Shown: positions 21,323 through 32,290 of the stretch, piece by piece
How positions within the stretch are numbered: position 1 is the first letter of the stretch
Layout of the letters: each line of letters begins with the position of its first letter
From: Lucinisca nassula
Taxonomy: Eukaryota > Mollusca > Bivalvia > Lucinida > Lucinidae
NCBI GenBank assembly: GCA_963580285.1
Contig: OY757011.1
Coordinates: 150,039,092-150,103,091 of the forward strand
Direction: 5' to 3'
DNA length: 64,000 nucleotides
The notes under the pieces: model-generated
The model's input: only the letters and a program-made list of their open reading frames with translations
What the model was told of the DNA's origin: nothing
Databases searched by the model: none
Program-made: the position numbers and the translations under genes

Positions 21323-24164
21323 CAAGAGGGCCATGATGGCCCTGGATCGCTCACCTGATCCATAGAGTAACAAGTGGGCCCAGGAAAGGGCCATTATTGA
21401 CCCCAGGGTTATAATGTGCATAATGTTGAGGGAGGTCTAAAAAGGTGAAGCTTCATACCAAATATCAACAAAGGCTATAAATTGAACAATCTTGGCAAAG
21501 GTCCAGTAATATCTAAGACCTGGTCCTTGCAGTTTCAGAGAAGAAGATTTTTTTAAAGATATTCCCTGCATAAGCCTATGTACAAACAAATTGCCTCGGG
21601 GCTAGGTCCACTAGATGAAGCTTCACACCAAATAGACCTGGGCCTTGCTGTATCAGAGAAGAAGATTTTCAAAGATTATCTCTATATATTATAAGCCTAT
21701 GTAAAACCAAAGGGCCCGGGTAGAGGTCCACTGGATGAAGCTACATACCAAATATCAAAAGCATGGGCCTTGCAGTTTCAGAGAAGCAGATTTTCAAAGA
21801 CTATCTCTATATAAGTCTTATGTAAAACCAATGGGTCTCGGGCAAGGACATTTTTGGCCCAAGGGCTATAATGTGAACAATCTTGATAGAGGTCCACTAA
21901 ATGACATTTCACACCAAATATCAAAGACCTAGGCGTTGTGGTTTCACAGAAGAAGATGGTTAAAGATTTTGACTATATAAGCCTATGTAACACCAAAGGG
22001 CCCAAAGGCAGGGGCATTTTGGCCCTATGACTATAATTTGAACAATCTTGGTAGAGGTCCACTAGATGAAGCTTCATACCAAATACCAAAGACCTAGGCC
22101 TTATGGTTTCAGAGAAGAAGATTTTTCAAGATTTTCCCTATATAAGTCTATGTAAAACCAAAGGGCCCCGGAGCGGGGGCATTTTTGGCCCCAGGACTTT
22201 AATCTGAACAATCTTGTTAGAGATCCACAAGATGAAGCTTCATACCAAATATCAAAGACCTGGGCCTTGCGGTTTCAGAGAAGAAGATTTTTAAAGATTT
22301 TCCCTATATAAGCCCATGGCAAACCAAAGGGCCCCGGGGCGGGGGCATTTTTGGCCCCAGCACTATAATTTGAAGGGTCCACTAAATGAAGCTTCATACC
22401 AAATAACAAAGACCTGGGCCTTGCGGTTTCAGAGAAAAAGGTTTTTAAAGATTTTTCCTATATAAGCCCATGTAAAACTAAAGGGCCCCGGGGCGGGGGC
22501 ATTTTTTGCCCCAGCACTATAATTTGAACAATCTTGGTAGGGGTCCACAAGATGAAGCCTCATACCAAATATCAAAGACCTCGGCCTTGCGGTTTCAGAG
22601 AAGAAGATTTTTAAAGATTTTCCCTACATAAGCCCATGTAAAACCAAAAGGCTCAGGGGGGGGGGGGGAAGACCTGGGCCTTGTGGGGTGAAGCTTCATA
22701 CCAAATATCAAAGACATGGGCCTTATGGTTTCAGAGAAGAAAATTTTTACAGATTTTCCCTATATAAGCCCATGTTAAACCAAAGGGCCCCAGAGTGGGG
22801 GCATATTTGACCCCAGCACTATAATTTGAACAATCTTGGTAGGGGTCCACTAGATGAAGCTTCATACCAAATATCAAAGACCTAGGCCTTGCGGTTTCAG
22901 AGAAGAAGATTTTTAAAGATTTTCCCTATATAAGCCCATGTAAAACCAAAGGGCCCCGCGGCGGGGCCGTTTTTGGCCCAAGCACTATAATTTGAACAAT
23001 CTTGGTAGGGGTCCCCTAGATGAAGATTCATACCAAATATCAAAGACCTGGGCCTTGCGGTTTCAGAGAAGAAGATTTTTAAAGATTTTCCCTATATAAG
23101 CCCATGTAAAACCAAAGGGCCCCAGAGCGGGGGCATATTTGACCCCAGCACTATAATTTGAACAATCTTGGTAAGGGTCCACTAGATGAAGCTTCATACC
23201 AAATATCAAAGACCTAGGCCTTGCGGTTTCAGCGAAAAAAGATTTTTAAAGATTTTCCCGATATAAGCCCATGTAAAACCAAAGGGCCCCGGGGCGGGGG
23301 CATTTTTGGCCCCAGCCCTATAATTTGAACAAACTTGGTAGGGGTCCCATAGATGAAGCTTTATACCAAAAATCAAAGACCTGGGCCTTACGGTTTCAGA
23401 GAAGAAGATTTTTAAAGCTCTCCCCTATATAAGCCCATGTAAAACCAAAGGGTCCTGGAGTGGGGGCATTTTTTGCCCCAGCACTATAATTTGAACAATC
23501 TTGGTAGGGGTCCACTAGATGAAGCTTCATACCAAATATCAAAGACCTGGGCCTTGCAGTTTCAGAGAAGAAGATTTTTAAAGATTTTCCCTATCTAAGC
23601 CCATGTAAAACCAAAGGGCCCCAGAGCGGGGGCATTTTTGGACCCAGCACTATAATTTGAACAATCTTGGTAGGGGTCCACTAGATGATGCTTCATACCA
23701 AATATCAAAGACCTGGGCCTTACGGTTTCAGAGAAGAAGATTTTTAAAGATTTTCCCTATATAAGCCCATGTAAAACCAAAGGGCCCCGGAGCGGGGGCA
23801 TTTTTGGCCCGAGCACTATAATTTGAACAATCTTGGTAGAGGTCCACTAGATGAAGCTTCATACCAAATATCAAAGACCTGGGCCTTGTGGTTTCAGAGA
23901 AGAAGATTTTTTAAGTTTTTGGTGAAAAAAAATCTATTTTTGGCTCCTATGACCTAGATGTGCAACGGACCGGAACCATTTGAACAACTTTGAAAGGGGA
24001 CCACCTAAGGATCATTCCTGTGAAGTTTGGTCAAAATCCGATCAGTGGTTTAGGAGGAGATGTTGTTTAAAGAATTGTTTACGGACGGACGCACGGACGG
24101 ACGCACGGACGACGGACGAAAAGTGATCCCAAAAGCTCACCTCGTCACTACGTGACGGTGAGCT
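21323..24164 (+). mobile_element. Helentron-like element, family A (second head, complete end)
   Basis: Begins CAAGAGGGCCATGATGGCCC. About 14 core units of 166 bp follow, several truncated near 21500-21740. Then comes CGGACGGACGCACGGACG and the terminal hairpin CTCGTCACTACGTGACGGTG, ending in AGCT followed by AAAAAG. GCTCACC near the head and GGTGAGC at the end are inverted repeats. There is no coding sequence. Poly-G (12) occurs near 22657. Confidence 0.87.
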
Positions 24165-24189
24165 AAAAAGCAACAAGTGTGAAAAAATA

Positions 24190-24441
24190 CAAGAGCACCG
24201 CATGCGGGTGCCAACATTCTAAGTCGAAAAAGGGGCATAACTGTGCCAAAATATTTGAGGGTTACCTCACCTTTTGATATCAGTTCCCGTTTTCATAATG
24301 AACAGCTAGTCCGAGTTTCGAGTAAATATGTTCAGTAATGACAGATATTAAAAAAATGTCCAAGTTTTTGCACGACGACGCAGACGACGCCAGAGCTATG
24401 ACAATACCTCGTCGATTTCTTCGAAAACAGCCGAGCTAATA
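24190..24441 (+). mobile_element. Short Helentron-like element, another head type
   Basis: The head CAAGAGCACCGCATGCGGGT contains the hairpin GCACC-GCATGC-GGGTGC. There is no tandem core. A GACGACGCAGACGACG microsatellite follows, and the end is near GCCGAGCTAATAA. The layout is the same as in the other families, but its right end is uncertain. Confidence 0.5.
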
Positions 24442-24819
24442 AACTGATAAAAACTGTCCAGTGCCAGAACGAAGTGTACATCAAAATCAGACTGCCAAAA
24501 GCGTTAAAGAGCAAACATAACTACAGCAGATGACACAATCAACAATTCCTTTTTATTTTCCAATGAAAATATGGCTTCATTTCAAACGAATCAGCTGCCT
24601 ACCAGGCAGATAATTATTTTGGAATATCAAGCCTTACTTTCATTGAAAAAATGGCATATGCTTGTTTTATGTATCACACTTTAAAATTTTATTTTTTAAG
24701 TATATGACCTTGACCAAAAGGTCATAGGCAATTAGAAAATGAGATATGATGAAAATTTGAGGGTCTTCAATGTACAAGTTTTTACTTTTCTTTCACAATA
24801 ATTTTGCAGATCCGATTTT
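24442..24819. other. Unassigned AT-rich sequence
   Basis: No gene, array or element edge was recognised. It lies between two helitron-like elements in the last mrpl12 intron. Confidence 0.35.
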
Positions 24820-25131
24820 TGGTACCAAATATCAAAGGCCTAGGCCTTGTGGTTTCTGAGCAGAAGATTTTTCAAGATTTTCCCTATATAAGTCTATGTA
24901 AAACCAAAGAGCCTCGGAGCGGGGGCATTTTTTGCCTCAGCAATATAATTTGAACAATCTTGGTAGGGGTTCACTAGATGAAGCTTCATACCAAATATCA
25001 AAGACCTGGGCCTTGCTGTTTCAGAAGAAGATTTTTAAAGATTTTCCCTACATAAGTTCTATAAAAGGGTTATCCTTTGGAAGCAAGGAATACACCACAG
25101 AAATGAAAAATATGGAGTGTGCATGTTTTCT

Positions 25132-25177
25132 GGGCCAGACTAGCTAGTTTCGGCCAATTAGGCCTCATCAGTGACCC
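25132..25177 (-). ncRNA. Type I hammerhead ribozyme, 261-bp class, copy 1
   Basis: Minus-strand order: helix I GGGUCA, core CUGAUGA, helix II GGCC-UAAUU-GGCC, GAAA, helix III ACUA-GC-UAGU, C17, helix I UGGCCC. Helix I is six pairs including one G-U. The triplet is GUC and cleavage is predicted between 25138 and 25137. All invariant residues are present. The very short helix III is typical of animal type I hammerheads. Confidence 0.9.
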
Positions 25178-25392
25178 TCAGATATTTTCAAATTTCCACA
25201 ATGGAATCAATGATCCCAAAGGACAAGAAAATATAATCTACACTATGATGTAGGGCAGGGAGACGTTTTACCGCCGCCACACATTCCCACGCACCAGCTG
25301 TAGTAAAGTTAAATATGTTCTATAAAAGGGTTATCCTTTGGAAGCAAGAAATACACCACAGAACTGAAATATATGGAGTGTGCATGTTTTCT

Positions 25393-25438
25393 GGGCCAGA
25401 CTAGCTAGTTTCGGCCAATTAGGCCTCATCAGTGACCC
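25393..25438 (-). ncRNA. Type I hammerhead ribozyme, 261-bp class, copy 2
   Basis: Identical in motif to the copy at 25132-25177. Cleavage is predicted between 25399 and 25398, so a transcript through both sites would release a 261-nt RNA. Confidence 0.9.
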
Positions 25439-25653
25439 TCAGATATTTTCAAATTTCCACAATGGAATCAATGATCCCAAAGGACAAGAAAATATAATCT
25501 ACACTATGATGTAGGGCAGGGAGACGTTTTACCGCCGCCACACATTCCCACGCACCAGCTGTAGTAAAGTTAAATATGTTCTATAAAAGGGTTATCCTTT
25601 GGAAGCAAGGAATGCACCACAGAAATGAAAAATATGGAGTGTGCATGTTTTCT

Positions 25654-25699
25654 GGGCCAGACTAGCTAGTTTCGGCCAATTAGGCCTCATCAGTGACCC
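25654..25699 (-). ncRNA. Type I hammerhead ribozyme, 261-bp class, copy 3
   Basis: Identical core and helices. Cleavage is predicted between 25660 and 25659, again 261 nt from its neighbour. It lies 11 bp inside the end of the insertion. Confidence 0.9.
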
Positions 25700-26937
25700 T
25701 CAGATATTTTTAAGCCTATGTAAAACCAAATGGCCCGGGGACGGGGGCATTTTTGGCCTCAGGGCTATACTTCAAATAATCTTGATAGAGGTACACTAGA
25801 TGAAGGTTTACCAAATATCAAAGACCTGGGACTTGCAGTTTCACAGAAGATTTTCAAAGATAATCTCTATATAAGTCTATGTAAAACCAAAGGGCCCCGG
25901 GGCGGGGGCATTTTTGGCCCGATGGCTAAAATTTAAACAATCGTGGTAGAGGTCCACTAGAGAATCTTTATACCAAATATTTAAGACATGGGCCTTGCAG
26001 TTTCAGAGAAGAAGATGTTTTAAGATTTTCCCACTATAAGTCTATTTAAAACCAAAGGGCCCGAGGCGGGGGCAATTTTTGTCTCAGGGCTATAATTAGA
26101 ACAATCTTGGTAGAGGTCCACTAGATGTAGCTTCATACCAAATATCAAAGACCTAGGCCTTGTGGTTTCAGAGAAGAAGATTTTTCAAGATTTTCCCTGA
26201 ATAAGTCTATGTCAAACCAAAGAGCCCTTGAGCGGGGGCATTTTTGGCCCCAGCAATATAATTTGAACAATCTTGGTAGGGGTCCACCAGATGAAGCTTA
26301 ATACCAAATATCAAAGACCTGGGCCTTGCGGTATCAATGAGGAAGATTTCTAAACATTTTTCCCTATATTAGCCCAGGTAAAATCAAAGGGCCCGGGTGG
26401 GGGCATTTTTGGCCCCAGCAATATAATTTGAACAATCTTGGTTGAGGTCCAGTAGATGAAGCTTCATACCAAATATCAAAGACATGGGCCTTGCGGTTTC
26501 AGAGAAGAAGATTTTTAAAGTTTTTCCCTATATAAGCCCATGTAAAACAAAAGGGCCCCGGGGCGGGGGCATTTTGGGCTCCAGCACTATTATTTGAACA
26601 ATCTTGGTAGGGGTCCACTAGATGAAGCTACATACCAAATATCAAAGACCTGGGCCTTGAAGTTTCAGAGAAGAAGAACTTTTAAGTTTTCGGTGATAAA
26701 AATCTATTTTTGACTCCTGTGACGTAGATGTGGAACGGACCGGAACCATTTGAACAACTTTGAAAGGGGACCACAGAAGGATCATTCCTGTCAAATCTGG
26801 TCAAAATCCGATCTGTGGTTTAGGAGGAAATGTCGTTTGAAGAAAAGGTTTACGCACGCATGGACACACACACACGGACACACGACGGTCAAAAAGTGAT
26901 CCCAAAAGCTCACCTCGTCACTACGTGACGGTGAGCT

Positions 26938-27885
26938 AAAAATTATCAACCATTTTGGAGGAGAGAATACTCCACATGGTACGTATACAAAGTATATCAA
27001 CAACTGCAAAACCGCCTCATGGGAGAATACTTCACATGATTTTGATACTGTATATCATCAACTGCTAAAATTGGGCTGGCTAGAGTGCCGGTAATATATT
27101 AATTCTTTGTTATTCCCATCATCTACCACCTAGAATCGAGATAAAACGGACATTATTTCTCTGGCAATGCATGTTAGCTGTGAACTACACAGATGCGCAG
27201 GCTGATCTGCGCCTCTGTAGTTGGCATATGCAATTAACCGGTTCTCTCACGACACGGCTCATTATAATGTCTTCATGGAAAGAAAGTATGCAATAACGCT
27301 AATTGTAAAAAAATTTATTTTTATCATTATTGTCTTCCATATTATTGTTTGTACATAACGATAATTGAAATTGAAACCAGTGTTTGTCGGGGCTGTAAAA
27401 AAAATGGAAGATCTTTGGACATTGACCATCAGTTCCATCTCACGCATAGTCGTCGGACGTAACTGTGTCCAAACATGCCGCAATCTCTCTAGCCCATTGT
27501 ACCAGAAATGTGACTCTACAAATTGATCTTGAAGTGACATGGTAACGGCATCTGAACTAAGTCATGTACCATCGAAAATTGTCTGTGGTTTTAAAGACAT
27601 TCTTTTGATGACACGGCTCAATCTCACATAATGATTCTCATCATTAAACTTGACAATGAGAGCATATACATTACCGGGAAGTGAACTCATTGAATTGTTC
27701 AGTATTATCAATCAAAGTAAGTAACAAGTGCATCAGTGATTTAAAAGCCCGCACAAATCTAATACTTGCAAAATAATAATAATGATATTAATAATAACCA
27801 TAACATTGCGAGTTGCTAGTGTCCAATTTTAGCAGTTGTTGATATACACAGTTTCAAAATCATATTAAGTATTCTCCATTGAAAA
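26938..27885. other. Unique sequence with long inverted repeats
   Basis: About 60 bp at 27028-27088 (GAGAATACTTCACATGATTT ... CAACTGCTAAAATTGG) recur inverted at 27825-27880 (CCAATTTTAGCAGTTGTTGA ... AAGTATTCTCC). They could be TIRs of a DNA element of about 860 bp, with the right end adjoining the Penelope-like 3' end at 27886. An ORF lies inside (27262-27540). No transposase was recognised. Confidence 0.45.
27262..27540 (-). CDS. Unrecognised 92-residue open frame
   Basis: The frame starts MSLQDQFVESHFWYNGLERL in a fair start context (GCCGTTACCATG). The first 60 residues look protein-like (charged, with WTQLRP and REMELM), the rest less so. It lies between long inverted repeats, so it could be the remnant of a mobile-element protein or chance. 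A TTTTTTTTACAG stretch inside could be a splice acceptor. I do not recognise a family. Confidence 0.25.
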   Translation of the reverse strand: MSLQDQFVESHFWYNGLERLRHVWTQLRPTTMREMELMVNVQRSSIFFTAPTNTGFNFNYRYVQTIIWKTIMIKINFFTISVIAYFLSMKTL

Positions 27886-28448
27886 GTAGAAGTAAAACAA
27901 AGATCAGGAATTGATACAATTCACTTACTCCACCCATAAAAGACACCAAAGGGAAAGAAATACAAACATTAAGCGACCAGACCATAATGGAAACCTAATC
28001 AAAGGAAGGCCATAAGGACAGTTACTTTCCCACAAAATGGCCATATGGCCATCCAAAATTAAAAGACACAAGCGATACACACAGTAAGTAACAAACAACA
28101 ACATAAATAAATCGCCACAGAAGAGCCGCCCTTGAACGGTCAGTGGAAGATTCCCACTGGGGGGCTCAAATCGATTTTACGTGGCCACAATCCTCGCCCT
28201 TACCTCCGTCGCGATTTAGACAAATAATTTGTTCAGTCCGCATAAAGGCCTCCTAACTCATCAGTGCAACATCTCCGTGAACACAAAAATCAAAGAACCA
28301 CAGAGGTGAGACAACGGTGAGGACTCGACAGCAAGAAACCACTGAAATGCTGGAGCAAAAGAAAACCAACAGTTAGACTCCGATGAGCCCGACCAGAGAC
28401 AGAGCATCAGGCACCAACCAACATAACTCTCTAATTCTCGATAAGCCT
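27886..28448 (-). mobile_element. Penelope-like element, 3' noncoding region
   Basis: Lies downstream of the stop codon of the Penelope-like frame. It is nearly the same as 54966-55546 and related to 40501-40786 and 10671-12405. The 3' terminus is at AGTAGAAGTAAAACAAAG (27888), where two independent copies start homology with different flanks. CACTGATGAG occurs here, but no complete hammerhead forms. Confidence 0.8.
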
Positions 28449-28935
28449 TTACGTTGGAGCCGTCATAGAATCTGAGGCCTGACCCACCGGCGTGCAATTA
28501 AAGAGGGAAGCAAAGTTGCCAACCGTGATTGGGTTAACTACCATGCATGCAGTCTGTCGTATAATATCCATGTTGTACCCAATCTTTTTATATCGAAGAA
28601 TGATTTTACGAAATTGGGTGCTGAAGTCTTTGCGGTTATATATTTTTCTGAATTTATATACTAAGTCACCATAAAATTCGGGTTCCGATAGACCTTGTTG
28701 CAGAAGAGATTTAAGTCCAATATTGAATTTTGAAATTAAATCAGAATGGCGTCTATAAAATTTTGAAAAGGCTTTGCGTAGTTTATGGTACCGATAACCC
28801 TGATTAAGGAGTTTAGCCGTTAATAATTTATTACGAGTGTTGAAGTCAGTTACATGACTACACACTCTAGCAAATCAAATTAATTGCGAAATATAAACGC
28901 CATAGGATGGCGCACGAGGAACATCACCATCCAAA
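28449..28935 (-). pseudogene. Penelope-like reverse transcriptase, C-terminal part
   Basis: The frame ends NCTPVGQASDSMTAPT and a TAA at 28449-28451. Upstream it reads KLLNQGYRYHKLRKAFSKFY, FYGDLVYKFRKI and LRYKKIGYNMDI. Further upstream are SYGVYISQLI, a TGA stop, then FARVCSHVTDFN, and LDGDVPRAP at the insertion edge. The stop replaces what is probably an Arg codon (CGA to TGA). No GIY-YIG endonuclease domain can be seen. The other half of the gene is at 31064-32290; a 2.1-kb element separates them within the codons for NFPFLDG. Confidence 0.8.
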
Positions 28936-29057
28936 CAAGAGCATCGGTGAAACCGAGGGATGCTCCCCGAAGATGCGCAGTAGTAGGAGGGTTATTTTAG
29001 TGAAATGATCTTATACACTTTGAAGTTTGATAAGATTTGTATGAAGACAAAGGTTAT

Positions 29058-29104
29058 GGGTACTCGTTAGAACCGTCTGGATGAGGAGGTTCTAATGAGT
29101 ACCC
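29058..29104. repeat. Dispersed hairpin, copy 1
   Basis: GGGTACTCGTTAGAACC (29058-29074) and GGTTCTAATGAGTACCC (29088-29104) pair at 16 of 17 positions around a 13-nt loop. Related hairpins are at 36194-36246 and 40167-40218, with a partial one near 18187. Confidence 0.6.
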
Positions 29105-29159
29105 TCAGCTGATGTTTGGAGTACAAATAAAGAAACTAGGTAGTGATTTTCAAAAAAGA

Positions 29160-30535
29160 ATGCAAAAAAAAAAAAAGAGAAATGTAAGGCCCCTTCCCTG
29201 CAAGGACCTGTAAATCTTAAACCATAAGGCTAAGACACACAATTTTGTGTTCCCTAGTAAGTGATTTTTCAATGGAAAATGTCACAAGGAATACACATGT
29301 GAAACATGAAAGCCCTATCACCCATGGTTATGAAATAACAGGAGATATTTTTTTGAAAAAGTGGAGATGATTAGTGAAAATCAGCAATATAGTTATGGCC
29401 CTTTGTCAGAATGTAGGTTTTTGTAATGTAATGTAGTGTGTGAAGTTTCATGAGAGTAGGACAAATACTTTTAAAATTTTGACAGAAGTTTAAGTTGTTT
29501 GGGTATGGCCTGACAAACACACACCCAAATGCAATTTGTCAGGATGTAGGTCTTGTGATGGTAATTATGTGTGTGATGTTTCATGAGAGTAGACAAAATT
29601 CTTTTGAAGTTAGCACCGAGGTTAAGGTTTTTGGTTTAGGTATGACAAACACACAAGTTATTCTCCTTTGTCAGAATGTAGGTCTTGTGATGGTAAGTAT
29701 GTGTGTGAAGTTTCATAAGAGTAGGGCCAGGTTAAGGCGTGACAAACACGAGTTTCGTGGCGTCTGATCTGGGCCTGCACTGTTTGCCACTGGTACCAAA
29801 TGGGTTTAACCTAAAGTCTAAGAATTCCCTAGTTAGTGATTTTCAACAATGACTGCAAAAATAAGGAGACATGTAAGGCCCCTTCCGTGCAAGGGCATGT
29901 AAATCTTAAACCATAAGACAAAGAAACTCAGTTTTGTGTTCCCTAGTAAGTGATTTTCAATGACGAATGTCACAAGGAATACATATGTGAAATATGAAAG
30001 CCCTATTACCCATGGTAAACAACAGGAGATATTTTTTGAAAAAGGGGAGATAATTCAGTGAAAATAAGCAATATAATTATGGCCCTTTGTCAGAATGTAG
30101 GTTTTGTGATGGTAAGTATGTGTGTGAAGTTTCATGAGAGTAGGATAAATACTTCTAAAATTTTGACCGAGTTTAAGTTGTTTGGTTATGACCTGACAAA
30201 CACACACCGAAATTCAATATAGTTATGGCCCTTTGTCAAAATGTAGGTCTTGTGATAGTAAGTAAGTGTGTGCAGTTTCATGAGAGTAGGGCAAATACTT
30301 TTGAAGTTATGACCGAGATTTAGTTTTTTGGTTAAGGCGTGACAAACACACGGACAAAAGCAATATGGTTTGTCAGAATGTAGGTCTTGTGATTGTTAGT
30401 ATGAGTGTGAAGTTTCATGGGAGTAGGGATAATACTTTTGAAGTTATAACCGGTTAAATGTTTTGGTTTAGATTTGAAACTGACTGACAAGGAGATTACT
30501 ACAGGGCACCCAAAATACTGTGTGGGGCCCTAATT
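29160..30535 (+). repeat. Tandem array with GGGGCCCTAA end, nested in family C
   Basis: Units contain TTTGTCAGAATGTAGGTCTT, GTGATGGTAAGTATGTGTGT, GAAGTTTCATGAGAGTAGG and TGACAAACACACA. It ends GAGATTACTACAGGGCACCC ... GTGTGGGGCCCTAA, the same terminus as the miniature family E elements. Related units occur at 35030-35400. Confidence 0.7.
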
Positions 30536-31063
30536 AAGAAGGGAAGTAACTCCGTAAATACTGTTGGCAGGGTTATGCTTCTTGCATTCTGCGATTTCTC
30601 TCATAGCCCCCTATCAGTGTATCAAGTTTCACTAAATTACCTTTAAAACTTTTAGAGATATGCTCCGGACAAGCTTAATATAGCAAAAACTAAAAAGGGA
30701 AATAACTCTGTAATTACTTGTGATAGAGTTACAGTTCTTGCACTCTGCAATTCCTCTGATGGCCATCTATCAATTTATCAAGTTTCACTTAAATCCCTTC
30801 TATACTTTCAGAGATATGCTCCGGACAATCTTTTCATTGAAATAGTTGAGAAGGGAAGTAACTCCATAAATACTGGTGACAGGGTTATGGTTCTTGTATT
30901 TTACGATTCCCCTCATCGCCCTCTATCAGTATATCAAGTTTCACTTAAATACCTTTAATATTTTTAGATATATAGAGCGTGACGGAGGACGGACGGACGG
31001 ACGGACAGACGGTCGGACGGACGGACAAAGCGGCGACTATATGGCTCCCCCTTGGGGGAGCAT

Positions 31064-32290
31064 AAAAAGGAAAATTTACAATCTCAAAATCAATGTCATC
31101 GCGTTTATCATAAATTTTTCACGAAACAAATCCATCTACAATAGATAGATGTAAATCCAAAAACGGGGCCTCGGTATCAGAAGAATTTGCTTTATTTAAC
31201 TGAAGTTCTAGGGGGTAAATCCGACTGATCAAACCATCAAAATAGGTATTATCAATATTTAATAAATCATCTAAATATCTAGAAGTAGAGCTAAAAGCTT
31301 CAATAATTTCAGATTGGTTATCAATGGAAAGCGACAAAATGAAGTCTCTTTCATAACAATACAAGAACAGATCAGCCACAAGAGGTGCGCAATTAGTACC
31401 CATCGGAATACCCACAATTTGTCTAAATAACTTAGTACCGAATCTAATATATAAATATTGTCAAGTAGAAAGGTGAGGGCATCACACACTTTCTGACATG
31501 ACCAAAGTGTATAATTCTTATGCTCTTTAGAAGTGAAAAATGCATTTCTGACATTACATGCAAGATAGAGAGAATCTTCTCTGTGAAAAGCCCATTCAAT
31601 TAAATCATTAAGCTTTTCTTTTATAAGATTATGAGGAAGTGTAGTGTAAAGAGTGGAAAAATCGTAGGTAGACAGACTAGAAGCACGAAAATGTCTAGAT
31701 TTCAATTTAGTTAAAACCTCATTCGAATTTTTTATAGACCAAAACAGATTTCTTCCTGATCTTTCAAAGACTTTATTACAATATTTAATTACATGCGTTT
31801 TAATAGCAGTACGACAGGAAGTTAATAATTTAGAAAGTTCAGTGGTAGTGCAAGAGCTAGAATTTGCAATAAACCGTGCTTTGTAAGGTTTTTTATGAAG
31901 TTTTGGTAACCAGTATAGCGTAGGAAGCTTGACTTGGCCTTCGTTAACACACACAGCAAACTTGGTGGCTGAAAGACAAACATGTTTATCTACTATAGCT
32001 CTCTCTTCAGCTAAAGTCTGAAGTTCAAAGGCCTTAGTACCACCAAGCTCCTGCTTAAGCGTGTTAACATAGTGGAGCCGTCACACAACGACGACGTTGT
32101 TAGCGGCCTTGTCTGCAGGGGCCAAAACAAACTTCTTTTGAAATTCTTGAATACCTAGTTTAAGATGACGTAAAGACGTCTTGGGCTTAGGAGGTAATAC
32201 GTTAGTATTTTGAGAATAGAAAGAAATGCGTTTATTCACTAGTTTTAAAATGCTAAGTTTCCAGTCCTTAAGGGCTTTATGCTCAACATT
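31064..32290 (-). pseudogene. Penelope-like reverse transcriptase, catalytic part
   Basis: Minus-strand frame: FVLAPADKAANNVVVV (near 32100), a TGA stop, RLHYVNTLKQEL, then LPTLYWLPKLHKKPYKARF, STYDFSTLYTTLPH, GIPMGTNCAPLVADLFLYCY, SRYLDDLLNIDN, LELQLNKANSSDTEAPFLDL and DGFVS followed by TGA and KIYDKRDD. LPKLHK, DFSTLYTTLPH, GIPMGT, YLDD and the trailing FLDL box fit Penelope-like reverse transcriptases. The catalytic DD is present, but a frameshift near 31447 and at least two TGA stops make it inactive. The 3' half continues at 28935 after the family C insertion. Assignment to Penelope rather than another RT class is by motif order. Confidence 0.8.

Larger units (their letters stand above)
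25057..25710 (-). mobile_element. Retrozyme-like element, 261-bp unit, 2.5 copies, TAAG duplication
   Basis: A 654-bp insertion flanked by TAAG at 25053-25056 and 25711-25714. The undisturbed host unit reads CATAAGCCTATG elsewhere. Copies start TTCTATAAAAGGGTTATCCT at 25057, 25319 and 25579. A 134-bp segment (L) occurs three times and a 128-bp segment (S) twice, in the order L-S-L-S-L. Each L ends with a minus-strand hammerhead motif. S carries GGGAGACGTTTTACCGCCGC. Retrozymes are non-coding retroelements that carry hammerheads in tandem or LTR-like repeats. Confidence 0.88.
24820..26937 (+). mobile_element. Helentron-like element, family A, headless copy
   Basis: Starts inside a core unit (GGTACCAAATATCAAAGGCC), so the head is missing. 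About nine 166-bp units are followed by a GGACACACGACGG stretch, the hairpin CTCGTCACTACGTGACGGTG, and AGCT then AAAAA. It is split at 25057-25710 by a ribozyme-bearing insertion with a 4-bp target duplication. Confidence 0.83.
28936..31063 (+). mobile_element. Helentron-like element, family C, inside the Penelope gene
   Basis: The head CAAGAGCATCGGTGAAACCG has an imperfect hairpin (AGCATC ... GGATGCT), then ATGCTCCCC. The end carries GGACGGACGGACGGAC, ATGGCTCCCCCTTGGGGGAG, and CAT before AAAAA. ATGCTCCCC and GGGGAGCAT are inverted repeats. It holds a 156-bp array (30541, 30698, 30853) and a second array with its own GTGGGGCCCTAA end near 30530, so it may itself be composite. It lies in a T run of the reverse transcriptase gene. 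Confidence 0.72.

Noticed and set aside
19905..26937. Classical TIR DNA transposon as the class of the 166-bp elements
   Set aside because: The complementary arms are subterminal on the hairpin side, the outer ends are not inverted copies, and there is no target duplication beyond two bases of the A/T run.
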